A DNA stretch of 64,000 nucleotides from contig JAEPNP010000001.1 in the NCBI GenBank assembly GCA_017643395.1, positions 1,425,001 to 1,489,000 on the forward strand. The letters run 5' to 3'. Shown here piece by piece: positions 26,246 to 35,219 of the stretch. Source of the stretch: Rhodothermales bacterium (GTDB lineage Bacteria > Bacteroidota > Rhodothermia > Rhodothermales > UBA10348). The notes under the pieces were generated by a model. The model searched no databases and was not told where the DNA came from. It saw nothing but the letters and a program-made list of their open reading frames with translations. Position numbers and translations under genes: made by a program. Within the stretch, counting starts at the first letter, position 1, and the number at the start of each line of letters is the position of its first letter.

Positions 26246-27996
26246 TTCAGCAGCGTCAGCTGTTTGGTCATACGTTCGCCCGCCGCCTCCAGCACGTAGA
26301 GGTACGTTCCGCTGGGAAGGCGATCTGCGCTAAACCGCACCGTGTGCTCTCCGGCGGGGAAGGCGCCGTCTGCCACCGTCGCCACGCGACGTCCCAGTAG
26401 ATCCACGACGAACAGCCTCACATCCGTGGACTGAGGCAGGCTGAATGCGATGTTGGTGACCGGATTGAACGGGTTCGGGTAGTTCTGGTCGAGCGCCACC
26501 CGACTCGGAAGTTCCGGAGCGTCTTCGGTCGGTGTCGCCTGGCCGAACGCGGCCCAGGAAGCATCGTAGTTGTACCGGGTCACGAAGGTGCGCCCGGGCT
26601 TCTTGTTGGCCACGACCACCCGGGCCTTGAAGTAGTTGCCCGGAAACACCTGTTCGCCTTCCTGCGGGTCCAGGGGCTGCGTGCTCCAGGTACCCATCTC
26701 ATCCTGGAAAAAGATGCGACCTCCAATGGACTCTCTGGCAGCCGGCAGGATGACAGGGGCAGCGGCCGCATCGAACGAGATGCGCAGATCCGCAACGTTC
26801 TTGAACTCGAAATAGGCCGCGGCTCCGCTTTCCACACCCGGCAATTCACCATCCGCAAAGGGAGGTGTGTCCCCAGCGGATCCGCCTCCATAGGTGACGG
26901 GAATAGTCGCCCTTGCCCCGGAGGCTTCCACCTGCGAGCTGTAGACAAACGCAGCGCCAAGGCGCGCGTCATTCACCAGGTTGGCAGCATGGTAATTCAT
27001 TACGACCTCAGCCAGCGAGGAGCCCGCGGCGGTAAGCACGGAATCGATGCCGTCTGCGCCCTTGTAGGGGTTGGCGGCAATTGCCGAAACGGTCTCGGGA
27101 GAGAATTGCTCACCGATGTAGCGCATGAAAAGCTCCGCCCTGGCGTAGTCCCGCACAATACTCGATCCCTGTCCCCAGGAGAAGAGCGGCTTTTCCGTCT
27201 CCTCCGTGATGCCGAGGAAGCCGTACCGGGAACGTCCGAGGCCGTTCACAATCGTCAGGTATTCGGCGATGCCTTCCGAGATGAAGGTCTGATTGTCGAA
27301 CCCGGTGGCGAAATGAATGAGGTGAGCGTACTCGTGAGCCGCGGTGCCCGGGGTAGTCCCGTTCCGAATGCCCTGGTTGCTGTCCAGATAAAGGATGTCG
27401 GCCTGGTTGCCGATCCCCGGCGACGCGTTCGGGTTGATGTCTGCCGAGTGCACGTAGCCGGCCACGAAGCTGCCGCCGTCACTGCCCGGATCGATGTCGT
27501 ACATGAGCACGTCAGTGACCCCATCGCCGTCATAGTCCGGCGGGGGACCGAGCACGGCCTCATTGTTTGCGATGACACCGGCATTTTCGTTGATGATGCT
27601 GCCTGGCGTCGACTCAACGAGGGCCGAGCGAAGCTCGGCGATCACATCTGCGGTGATGCGGCCTGAGGCGATTTCTCCGACTTCGGCCCAGAGGTAATAC
27701 AGGCCGTCTTCCTTGTCGATGAGCTCAAAGTCCATCTCCACCCAACTATCCTCGCTCACCTTGAACGGCCGCTGGTCGCCGATGTCCGGCGGGGAGGCGG
27801 ACTTGCGGGCTATTGCCAGATCGCCGCGTTCCCGCGCCTGTCGAAAGTTTGCGAGCGCCTCCAGGGCCTCGGGGGAAGTGGCGTCCGTGCCACAAACATG
27901 ACCCGGAAGGTCATGTCCTGCATGCTGCCCACGAGCGTCCACCACGGTGAGCAGCATCAGAACCGCGAACGCGGTCAAAAGCTGATTTTTATACAT
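26242..27996 (-). CDS. Secreted HExxH protein with T9SS sorting domain (paralogue B)
   Basis: 584 residues; signal peptide to DARGQ (about 24). Same architecture as its downstream partner: DYDGDGVTDVLMYDID, HEYAH at 221-225, then FISEGIAEYLTIVNG, a long beta region, and a classical sorting tail ([45 protein letters not shown]). Similarity to paralogues A and C is strongest around the DxDGDG and HExxH segments, so the family expanded by duplication. A and B are translationally coupled. Divergent from the small lipoprotein gene at 28050. Confidence 0.86.
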   Translation of the reverse strand: MYKNQLLTAFAVLMLLTVVDARGQHAGHDLPGHVCGTDATSPEALEALANFRQARERGDLAIARKSASPPDIGDQRPFKVSEDSWVEMDFELIDKEDGLYYLWAEVGEIASGRITADVIAELRSALVESTPGSIINENAGVIANNEAVLGPPPDYDGDGVTDVLMYDIDPGSDGGSFVAGYVHSADINPNASPGIGNQADILYLDSNQGIRNGTTPGTAAHEYAHLIHFATGFDNQTFISEGIAEYLTIVNGLGRSRYGFLGITEETEKPLFSWGQGSSIVRDYARAELFMRYIGEQFSPETVSAIAANPYKGADGIDSVLTAAGSSLAEVVMNYHAANLVNDARLGAAFVYSSQVEASGARATIPVTYGGGSAGDTPPFADGELPGVESGAAAYFEFKNVADLRISFDAAAAPVILPAARESIGGRIFFQDEMGTWSTQPLDPQEGEQVFPGNYFKARVVVANKKPGRTFVTRYNYDASWAAFGQATPTEDAPELPSRVALDQNYPNPFNPVTNIAFSLPQSTDVRLFVVDLLGRRVATVADGAFPAGEHTVRFSADRLPSGTYLYVLEAAGERMTKQLTLLK

Positions 27997-28049
27997 AGAA
28001 CTATTGCGTCTCCGGCAGCGTCTACGCGCTGAATTGTCTCAGGTCCCCG

Positions 28050-28379
28050 ATGCAAAGTCCACTCCGAACTGCTCTACTCCTAACCCTTCTACCGCTCGTG
28101 GGCATGTCCACAGGATGTGCCAGCCAGGAGACCGTGGCAACCGTGCAGGAGATCGAAGTGGAAGGCACGGTTACCGTGCGGGGGAATGAGCCGTTTACGG
28201 CCGTCATTCTTGAGACGCCGGAAGGCAATTGGTACAAGCTGGAGCTCACCACCGAGCAACGGAGCGGCATGGTCAACCCCAGCGTTCAGCGCGTGCGGGG
28301 CACCGTTTCGCTGGGAGACTGGAACGGCCGTCCGTTCGCGGTGCTGACCGTAGGCAGTCTCTCGAGGGTGATGCGGTAG
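28050..28379 (+). CDS. Small lipoprotein of unknown function
   Basis: 109 residues. Signal of about 24 residues with lipobox STGC, mature protein about 85 residues. The mature part reads as a compact beta fold (EIEVEGTVTVRGNEPFTAVILETPEGNWYKLELT, then RVRGTVSLGDWNGRPFAVLTVGSL), resembling an OB-like barrel, though no family is recognised. It is the only plus-strand gene inside the run of three HExxH paralogues, with 53 bp to paralogue B upstream and 14 bp to paralogue C's stop downstream. A partner role for the exported proteins is possible but speculative. Confidence 0.75.
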   Translation: MQSPLRTALLLTLLPLVGMSTGCASQETVATVQEIEVEGTVTVRGNEPFTAVILETPEGNWYKLELTTEQRSGMVNPSVQRVRGTVSLGDWNGRPFAVLTVGSLSRVMR

Positions 28380-28393
28380 GCGCGCAGAAGGCC

Positions 28394-30808
28394 CTACTTC
28401 ATCAGCAGCATCGAGCGCGTCGGCCGCTCGCCACCCACGTCGAGGGCGTACAGATAGACACCACTGGCCAGAGTTGACGCGTCAAACGGCACCTCGTGTC
28501 GGCCGGCCGGCACGAGCCCATCGACCAGGACAGCCACGTTGCGGCCCAGCAGGTCGTAGACGGCCAGACGCGTCTGCGTGGCGCGGGGCAGATGGAAGGC
28601 AATCGAGGTCGCCGGGTTGAACGGATTGGGGTAGTTCTGCTCCAGCACAAAGGCATCCGGCAAGGTCGGCTCGACATCGGTCGATGTGCTGACGGAGAAC
28701 GACGCCCGGATCGCCGCAACGCGGTCCTCAAAGCGGGCCTGGCCTCCGGCATTGATGTTGGCGAAGTTCGCCCACTGCGTGCCGTTGCTGAAGTTCAGGA
28801 AGAACCAGCTGGGATTGTCTGCAGGGGCTCCCGCCCACACCGAAAGCGGCACTACCAATGTGTTTGCGTCCGACCCCGCATTCGAAACGGAGACGAGAAG
28901 GGTGCCCGAAAGGCCGGCGAGATCCGAGCTGAAGGAGGTCAGGTCCACTTCGTCGAAGGCCAGCCCCGGGATCGACGGGGGTGGCGATGAATCCTCCCGA
29001 ACCAGCTCCACCACGACCTCTCCCGGAGCGCCGGTGACCGGGTCGGGCCGGTGGACTTTCAAGGTGTAGTCCCGCGGGTCGGCGGGTACCTGCGTGTCGA
29101 AGTAGGACGCGTAGAAGTTCGAAACCTGCACTTTGGTCAAGACCCCGTTGTCCGGAATTTCGAAGGAGCTCGCAATCGAGGAGGACTCGCTCACGGTACC
29201 GGTACCGCTGAATGGCCAGGCGTCTACCGTGTTGTCGTCAATGAGCACAACGTTTCCGTCATCGTAGGTCGTGCTCACCGTGTTCGCGCCAAGCGTGCCT
29301 TCGGTCCAGGCGCTCGTGTACTGAAACGGAGCGAAACTGGAATTGAACCCGCCGGGCAGTGTGAGGTCCACATGGCCCATTACGAGAGTGACGTCTGAAT
29401 ACGCGCCGGTGAGCGTCACCGGTTCTCCGCCCAGTTCCACTGGCACGACCGTCTTCTGATCGTTGGCGGGGTTGGCCACCAGAAAAGCACGAAGGCGTTC
29501 CCGCATGGAAGATGCTGGTCCCGCGCCGTCCATCGCGTCGGCCTCGATCGTGAAGTCGCTCACGTCATTCCAGCGGTGATAGACCACGCTGCCCGGTTCC
29601 AGAGCCGCAGGGTTGCTGCCCTGCCCGTTGGCGGTCACGTTCGCCGCATTGCGCGATGTACCGTCGTATTCCACCTGGGCGGTGGCGTCCACGCCGGGGA
29701 ACCAGACTCCCTGGCTGTACAGCGGATTGACGGTTGCGTCGTTGACCGTGTTGGTGATGTGGTACTCCGCAATCAGCTGCTCCAGGTCGATACCTTCCGC
29801 GGAAAGCACCGTGGCATAGCCTGACGCCCCGGAGGCACTCGCGCGGGTAATCGAACCAGTCTTCAGTACGCCGATGCGCTGGGCGATGTAGTTCGTGAGC
29901 AATCCCGCCCGCTGGTAATCAAAATCGACGCCCGGCTCCAGCGAGCCGCGCCAGCTGAGCAGCGGACGTCGGAGTTCGGTGACATCGGACCAATAGGTAT
30001 TTCGCCGCGGCCCGAATCCGGTCATGACCTCGGCCCACTCGGAGAGACCCTCGTCCACGAACGTGAGCTCACCCGGGTCATACGCAAAGCGAATCAGGTG
30101 CTGGTATTCGTGGGCTGCTGTGAGGTAAAGGTTGTTGGGGTCGTTCCCTTCCCGCAGGCTGGGGAACGTGTCGAGCATGAGCATGTCGCGCATGTTCAGG
30201 CCGGACAGGTTGTTCGGATCCACAAAACCCTGAATGGAGGATCCGCCCTGGGCGGGATCGAAGCCGTCGCGGATGTCGAGCACAAGCACGTCCGACTTGC
30301 CGCTCTGGTCCACGTCCGTGGGCGCCCCGAACACCAACTCATCCAGCTCAATGACACCCTTGCTCGGGTCAAAGGATGCCGACGGCGTGGAGTCTTCCAG
30401 TGCCACGCGCAGGGCCTCGATTTTGGCATCGTCAACCCGGCCGTTGTCCAGCTCCGCGGTTTCAACCCAGATGTTGAAGGTGGAGGCCTCGACCTTCAGC
30501 GTGAACTCAATCGTGTCGTAGGCACTGCGCTCGTAGTTGAACACCTGAAAGCCGACTACCGAGCCTATGGCTTCGGCCCCGCGGGCCGGCGCCAGGGAGA
30601 TGCCCTGCTTTTGTGCTGTGTGGTACCGCCGCAGCGATTCCCGGCCCTGTGCACTATTGGCCAGGATGTGCGTCAGGTGGATGGTGCCGTTCGACGCCTT
30701 GTCTGAAGCGTGAAGCTGCATTCCGGTGGTGTGGACCGGGAGCTCCTGGGCGGTCGCCGTGGAGACAAGAATCGCGGAAAAGAGAAGTAGGAAACGTGCC
30801 TTGAACAT
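28394..30808 (-). CDS. Secreted HExxH protein with T9SS sorting domain (paralogue C)
   Basis: 804 residues, the largest of the three paralogues. ATG at 30808 starts a clean signal peptide ([21 protein letters not shown]). [15 protein letters not shown], then HEYQH at 233-237 and [17 protein letters not shown], reproduce the layout of paralogues A and B. About 220 extra residues sit between the catalytic core and the tail, including a jelly-roll-like stretch ([18 protein letters not shown]). The sorting tail is classical: [46 protein letters not shown]. Probably surface-anchored; peptidase activity is inferred. Confidence 0.87.
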   Translation of the reverse strand: MFKARFLLLFSAILVSTATAQELPVHTTGMQLHASDKASNGTIHLTHILANSAQGRESLRRYHTAQKQGISLAPARGAEAIGSVVGFQVFNYERSAYDTIEFTLKVEASTFNIWVETAELDNGRVDDAKIEALRVALEDSTPSASFDPSKGVIELDELVFGAPTDVDQSGKSDVLVLDIRDGFDPAQGGSSIQGFVDPNNLSGLNMRDMLMLDTFPSLREGNDPNNLYLTAAHEYQHLIRFAYDPGELTFVDEGLSEWAEVMTGFGPRRNTYWSDVTELRRPLLSWRGSLEPGVDFDYQRAGLLTNYIAQRIGVLKTGSITRASASGASGYATVLSAEGIDLEQLIAEYHITNTVNDATVNPLYSQGVWFPGVDATAQVEYDGTSRNAANVTANGQGSNPAALEPGSVVYHRWNDVSDFTIEADAMDGAGPASSMRERLRAFLVANPANDQKTVVPVELGGEPVTLTGAYSDVTLVMGHVDLTLPGGFNSSFAPFQYTSAWTEGTLGANTVSTTYDDGNVVLIDDNTVDAWPFSGTGTVSESSSIASSFEIPDNGVLTKVQVSNFYASYFDTQVPADPRDYTLKVHRPDPVTGAPGEVVVELVREDSSPPPSIPGLAFDEVDLTSFSSDLAGLSGTLLVSVSNAGSDANTLVVPLSVWAGAPADNPSWFFLNFSNGTQWANFANINAGGQARFEDRVAAIRASFSVSTSTDVEPTLPDAFVLEQNYPNPFNPATSIAFHLPRATQTRLAVYDLLGRNVAVLVDGLVPAGRHEVPFDASTLASGVYLYALDVGGERPTRSMLLMK

Positions 30809-31156
30809 GTGGCAGGGCGGATGGGAGACCAGTATGCGACGCGAAGGCGGGAATCTGGTTCGCACTTCGCTGTTCGGGAACGCCGACAGTATCGGCCAAA
30901 ACCTTGCGTCCGGAAGGGCCGCCACGCATCAACCGTAGGCCTCGCGGGCCCAATGGTGGTACACATGGGGGCGGTTCGACCCCCAATTCGGCCCTCGTTG
31001 CCCGGTTTGGCCCGGATGGCGGTGCCGACGCAAGCCGCCTGTCCTCGCGCGGCCTCCGCAGATCCTTGGCCGCTCGACAGGCGGAGCCGCGACGCGTCCG
31101 GCGCGGGAAACCTTTCGAGACAGGTGGATTTCAGCACATCCACAGCCGGACGACCC
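30809..31156. other. 348-bp divergent intergenic region
   Basis: Lies between paralogue C (minus) and msrB (plus) and must hold both promoters. It contains a G5/C5 inverted repeat around GCGGTTCGA (30967-30984). I see no tRNA, no conserved riboswitch and no convincing small gene. Confidence 0.6.
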
Positions 31157-31519
31157 ATGAGACCGCTGACGCCGGAAGAGGAGTACATCCTCCTTCACAA
31201 AGGCACCGAGGCCCCGTTCTCGGGACAATACTATCGCCACAAAGAGGACGGCACCTACGTGTGCCGCCAATGCGACACGCCGCTGTATCGGAGCGACGAC
31301 AAGTTCGACTCTCACTGCGGGTGGCCGTCGTTCGATGACGAGATCCCGGGAGCCGTGCGCCGCCTGCCCGACGCGGACGGGCGCCGCGTGGAGATCGTCT
31401 GTGCAAACTGTGGTGGTCACCTGGGCCATGTGTTCGAAGGAGAGCGTTTCACCCCGAAGAACACGCGCCACTGCGTGAACTCACTCAGCCTGGACTTCAA
31501 GCCTGCCGAAACCGAATGA
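31157..31519 (+). CDS. msrB: Peptide-methionine (R)-S-oxide reductase
   Basis: Reduces the R epimer of methionine sulfoxide in proteins. 120 residues. Two zinc CxxC pairs are visible ([10 protein letters not shown] and [14 protein letters not shown]), as is the catalytic [11 protein letters not shown] near the C-terminus, with substrate-site [15 protein letters not shown] at 31157 matches the conserved start ([20 protein letters not shown]). No signal peptide: cytosolic. The stop overlaps the msrA start (ATGA, 31516-31519), so both sulfoxide epimers are repaired by one operon. Confidence 0.96.
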   Translation: MRPLTPEEEYILLHKGTEAPFSGQYYRHKEDGTYVCRQCDTPLYRSDDKFDSHCGWPSFDDEIPGAVRRLPDADGRRVEIVCANCGGHLGHVFEGERFTPKNTRHCVNSLSLDFKPAETE

Positions 31520-31998
31520 CTGCCCGAGCACTGTTCGCATCCGGGTGCTTCTGGGGCACCGAGTACTTCCTGAAACAGGTGGACGGCGTGTTGTCCACCC
31601 GTGTCGGCTACACAGGAGGCCACCAGGACGATCCGACGTACCGGGAGGTCTGCACCGGCCGGACGGGTCATGCGGAAACCACGGAAGTGGTCTACGACCC
31701 TGAGCGTACCGACTACGAAACGCTGGCCCGGATCTTTTTCGAGACCCACGACCCCACGCAGGTGGATCGGCAGGGCCCCGACATCGGCACGCAGTACCGT
31801 TCAGCCATTTTCTATCTGGATTCCGAGCAGGAGTCCATCGCCCGTAAGCTCATCGGGGAGCTGGAGGGCAAAGGCCTGAAGGTGGCCACCGAAGTGACCG
31901 CCGCCCAGAAGTTCTGGCCGGCCGAGGACTACCATCAGGATTACTACAGCAAGACCGGTGGCGTGCCGTACTGCCACGGGTACCGAAAGCTGTTCTAG
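31516..31998 (+). CDS. msrA: Peptide-methionine (S)-S-oxide reductase
   Basis: Reduces the S epimer of methionine sulfoxide. 160 residues, family length. The catalytic motif [16 protein letters not shown] is at residues 10-25 (Cys11), followed by [47 protein letters not shown], and the C-terminal AEDYHQDYY. It overlaps msrB by 4 bp. Its last 4 bp overlap the end of the convergent FG-GAP-like gene. Confidence 0.97.
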   Translation: MTARALFASGCFWGTEYFLKQVDGVLSTRVGYTGGHQDDPTYREVCTGRTGHAETTEVVYDPERTDYETLARIFFETHDPTQVDRQGPDIGTQYRSAIFYLDSEQESIARKLIGELEGKGLKVATEVTAAQKFWPAEDYHQDYYSKTGGVPYCHGYRKLF

Positions 31999-33173
31999 AA
32001 GACCGTAGCGACGTAGACGCCCCCGGCTTCTTCGTCGGAAGCTCGGCCTATGACGGCCGTATCACCCTCCAGGTCGAGCGCGGCACCGAAGTACACCTCG
32101 CCGACATCCACGATGCGCGTCTGTTTCCAGGTGCCGTCTTCCTGGCGTCGGAACACGAACACGACCCGGTCGATGTTGAACTCCAGTTTCAGCTGCTCGT
32201 CGAATCCGACGACGGCTGCGGTGTCACCGGACAGCGCGACTGCGGAGCCGAAACCGCCGCCGGGATACGGCGAAGAGGGCCGAAGCTCCGCGGCCTCGAC
32301 CCAGGCCTCATCCCGCAGCTCGTAAATGACCGCACGTCCGGATCCGTCTCGCGTCTGGCCCATGACGAGGCGGGCACCGTCCAGCTGCACCGGAATGAAG
32401 TAGTCGTCGACCCCGTCGATGCGTGTCGTGCGAACCCAGCGGCCACCCCGCTCTTCAAACACGTGCGCGCTGCCGGGCGCACCCAGTCCGTAGGTGGACG
32501 CCGTGACTACGGCGCGGTCCCCGTCCAGGGAGGCGGAGGTGCCGAACACGCCGAATCGCGCATCGTGCGGGGCGGAGAAGCGGGCCTCCGGAGCCCATCG
32601 TCCGGAGCTGTTGCGTGCAAAGAGCGATGCAGTGCCACCAAACCTTCCGGACGCGGTGTCGCCGGTGCTCGTCACCAGGATACGACCCGAGTCGATGGAC
32701 ACGGAGGCGGCGAACGGTCCGTCCTCCGCCGGCACGGGATCGGTCAGTCGTGCGGCCTGCCGCCAGGAACCGTACTCATCAAGTTCGAACACATAGACCG
32801 CGTTGGAGCGCGCGGCAAAAGGCGTGGGCACAAATGAGGTGACGACGGCGACGTCCGCTTCCAGGGCGACCGCGCGCCCAAAGAACTCGCCTGGTTCGCA
32901 GTCGGCGGCTTCCAGGTGGGCGGTTTTGGCCCAGGTGCCGTTCGGCTGAAGCTCATAGACGAAGGCGGCGCCCGAGTTCGGGCCGCAGGTGTCGGAGCCG
33001 GAAGAGCCCACCAGCAGGCGCTCGCCGTCCAGTGCCACGGCGCTGCCGAAGAAATTGGCCGTGGTTGTATCTGCGGGTGGCAGGCGCTGAATCTGTCCCT
33101 GGACCGGACCGGCCGCAGAAAGGGCCAACACGGCGACAGCGCAGATTCGGGCAAAGCGTGCGTGCAATCTCAT
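31995..33173 (-). CDS. Secreted FG-GAP-like beta-propeller protein
   Basis: 392 residues. ATG at 33173 starts a signal peptide (MRLHARFARICAVAVLALSAAGPVQGQ). About seven repeats follow of the form [91 protein letters not shown], with intervening AFVYELQPNGTW-type strands. This is the FG-GAP/integrin-alpha-like propeller pattern; the role is unknown. It ends in PYVATVF-like strand residues with no T9SS sorting tail, so release to the periplasm or another export route is likely. Overlaps msrA's stop by 4 bp, tail to tail. Confidence 0.84.
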   Translation of the reverse strand: MRLHARFARICAVAVLALSAAGPVQGQIQRLPPADTTTANFFGSAVALDGERLLVGSSGSDTCGPNSGAAFVYELQPNGTWAKTAHLEAADCEPGEFFGRAVALEADVAVVTSFVPTPFAARSNAVYVFELDEYGSWRQAARLTDPVPAEDGPFAASVSIDSGRILVTSTGDTASGRFGGTASLFARNSSGRWAPEARFSAPHDARFGVFGTSASLDGDRAVVTASTYGLGAPGSAHVFEERGGRWVRTTRIDGVDDYFIPVQLDGARLVMGQTRDGSGRAVIYELRDEAWVEAAELRPSSPYPGGGFGSAVALSGDTAAVVGFDEQLKLEFNIDRVVFVFRRQEDGTWKQTRIVDVGEVYFGAALDLEGDTAVIGRASDEEAGGVYVATVF

Positions 33174-33230
33174 GCCGCTACGGATTGCAAGCACCGTGCC
33201 CGCTGCGAGACGGAAGACCGGGCAGGAGAC

Positions 33231-35216
33231 TTACCGCTTGCGGCTGCCCAGCACTTCCGACAGGGATTCCCACTTCTCATACAGGGCCTCAAGGTCTTCG
33301 CGCACGGCATCATACGCGCGAGTGGCTTCCTGAGACGCCGATTCGTCCGCGTAGAGCGACGGATCACCGAGACGGGTCTCCAGGTCGCTCTTGCGTTCCT
33401 CGGCCTCCATGATGGACGCCTCCGTCTTTTCGTGTAGACGACGCAAGTTGAACGTGTTCATGCGTTCGTACTTGCTGACCGCCTCCGGAGAAGCGCCTGG
33501 TTTGGGCGCCTCGACCACTGGCTCGGGCTCCGGCTTCTTCTTTTTGGGCTTGCGGGCCTTCGGCTTCGGTGGCGGCTCTGGTGGTCGATCCTTCTGCTGC
33601 TCCATGCGCCAGCGGTACTCGGAATAGGTGCCCGGGTACACGTGCACGCCTCCGTCCTCCACGCGCCAGACGACCGTAGCGACCTGGTCCAGGAAATGCC
33701 GGTCGTGACTGACCACGGCGAACGTGCCGGAGTACTGCTGCATCGCCTCGATCAGCACCTCGATGGACCGGATGTCCAGGTGGTTTGTGGGCTCGTCCAG
33801 GATCAGGAAGTTGGCGGGCTGCACCAGGGTCTTGGCGAGCGCCACGCGGCTGCGTTCCCCGCCGGAAAGCACTCGAACCGGCTTGAACACATCTTCCCCT
33901 CGGAAGAGAAAGGCACCCAGTATGGACCGCAGCTCCGTTTCAGTCTGCCCCCGCGCGGCGCGCTGCACGGCCTCCAGCACGGTATCGGCAGGGTCAAGCG
34001 TGTCGGCTGTGTGCTGGGCAAAGAAGTTGATGTCCACGTCTCGCCCTACGCGGCGCTCTCCCTCAAACGGCTCGGTGCCGCCCATCATGCGCGCGAGCGT
34101 GGACTTGCCGGCACCGTTTCGGCCGATGAGGGCAATCTTGTGGCCCCGCTCTACGGTGAGCGGATCGGCGTCGCGGAAAACCTCTACTGAACCTTCGTCC
34201 GTCTCGTACACCTTGGTGAATGTGGAGAGGGACACCACACTGCGCGCCGATCGCGTCGGGCTGGGGAAGCGGAACGAAATCGAGGCCGCATCGCCTTCGG
34301 GTTCAGGAATGCGCTCCAGCTTCTCCAACTGCTTGACCCGGCTCTGAACCTGCGTAGCCTTGGTATTCTTGTACCGGAATCGTTCGATGAAGCGCTCTGT
34401 CTCGGCGATCATCTTCTGCTGGTTCACGAAGGCTGCGCGCTGAATCTCGCGCTGCGCCACGCGCTCGGTCAGGTAAAACGAGTAGTTGCCGGCGAATTCG
34501 TTGACGCGGCCGTGGGCAAGCTCGGCGGTGGTCGTGACCAGGCGGTCCAGCACATAGCGGTCGTGCGACACGATCACGATCGTGCCGGCGTACGCCTTCA
34601 GATAGCCCTCCAGCCAGGCAATCGAATCGATATCCAGGTGGTTGGTCGGCTCGTCAAGCAACAGCACGTCCGGGGCCTTGAGCAGGAGCCGCGCCAGCGC
34701 CACGCGCATGCGCCAGCCACCGGAAAACGTAGTCAGGGGGCGCTCGAGGTCATCGACCTCAAATCCAAGGCCCAGGAGCACCGTCTCGGCGCGCGGCCGG
34801 GCTGTGTGCGCATCGGCCGCATGCAGCGCCGTGTGCACATCATCCAGATCATGCAGAAGCCGCGCGTAGCGTTCGGTCGTATGGTCCGTTTCGGTCTCCA
34901 GCGCGCGCAGGATCTCCTTCTCACGCGCTTCCAGCTGCTCCACGTTCTCAAACGCGGTCAACGCCTCTTCGATAACCGTCTGGTTGTCGGGCGATTCTTC
35001 GACTTCCTGCCGGAGATATCCCAGCGTCGAGCCGCCCAGCTGGATCGAGCCGCCGTCGATGTCCTGCTGACCGGTCAGAACCTTGAGCAGGGTCGTCTTG
35101 CCGGCGCCGTTTGGACCCACAAGACCGATGCGGCGCCCATCCTTGATGGTCCACGAGAGCCCATCGAAAATCTGCCTTCCGCCGAAGGCCAGCGATATGC
35201 CGTGCAGCTGAATGAT
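33231..35216 (-). CDS. ABC-F family ATPase
   Basis: Soluble twin-ATPase of the ABC-F group (ribosome-associated translation factors). Walker A GPNGAGKT and GRNGAGKST, signatures FSGGWRMRVALARLLL and LSGGERSRVALAKTLV, Walker B LLLDEPTNHLD and LILDEPTNHLD, a Uup-like inter-domain linker, and a lysine/proline-rich then coiled-coil tail. The frame shows clear homology (IIQLHGISLAFGGRQIF) up to codon ATC at 35216 and ATT at 35213, just after the previous gene's in-frame TGA. No ATG, GTG or TTG exists until GTG at 35120, inside the Walker A region. I take 35216 as start with doubt. 661 residues on that start. It overlaps nothing and lies 3 bp after the sugar transferase stop. Confidence 0.88.
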   Translation of the reverse strand: MIQLHGISLAFGGRQIFDGLSWTIKDGRRIGLVGPNGAGKTTLLKVLTGQQDIDGGSIQLGGSTLGYLRQEVEESPDNQTVIEEALTAFENVEQLEAREKEILRALETETDHTTERYARLLHDLDDVHTALHAADAHTARPRAETVLLGLGFEVDDLERPLTTFSGGWRMRVALARLLLKAPDVLLLDEPTNHLDIDSIAWLEGYLKAYAGTIVIVSHDRYVLDRLVTTTAELAHGRVNEFAGNYSFYLTERVAQREIQRAAFVNQQKMIAETERFIERFRYKNTKATQVQSRVKQLEKLERIPEPEGDAASISFRFPSPTRSARSVVSLSTFTKVYETDEGSVEVFRDADPLTVERGHKIALIGRNGAGKSTLARMMGGTEPFEGERRVGRDVDINFFAQHTADTLDPADTVLEAVQRAARGQTETELRSILGAFLFRGEDVFKPVRVLSGGERSRVALAKTLVQPANFLILDEPTNHLDIRSIEVLIEAMQQYSGTFAVVSHDRHFLDQVATVVWRVEDGGVHVYPGTYSEYRWRMEQQKDRPPEPPPKPKARKPKKKKPEPEPVVEAPKPGASPEAVSKYERMNTFNLRRLHEKTEASIMEAEERKSDLETRLGDPSLYADESASQEATRAYDAVREDLEALYEKWESLSEVLGSRKR

Positions 35217-35219
35217 GGC

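Noticed and set aside
30967-30984. T-arm of a tRNA or tmRNA (GGTTCGAC within a G/C stem)
   Set aside because: The loop size and flanking stems do not fit a tRNA T-arm, and no acceptor, D or anticodon stems could be built around it.
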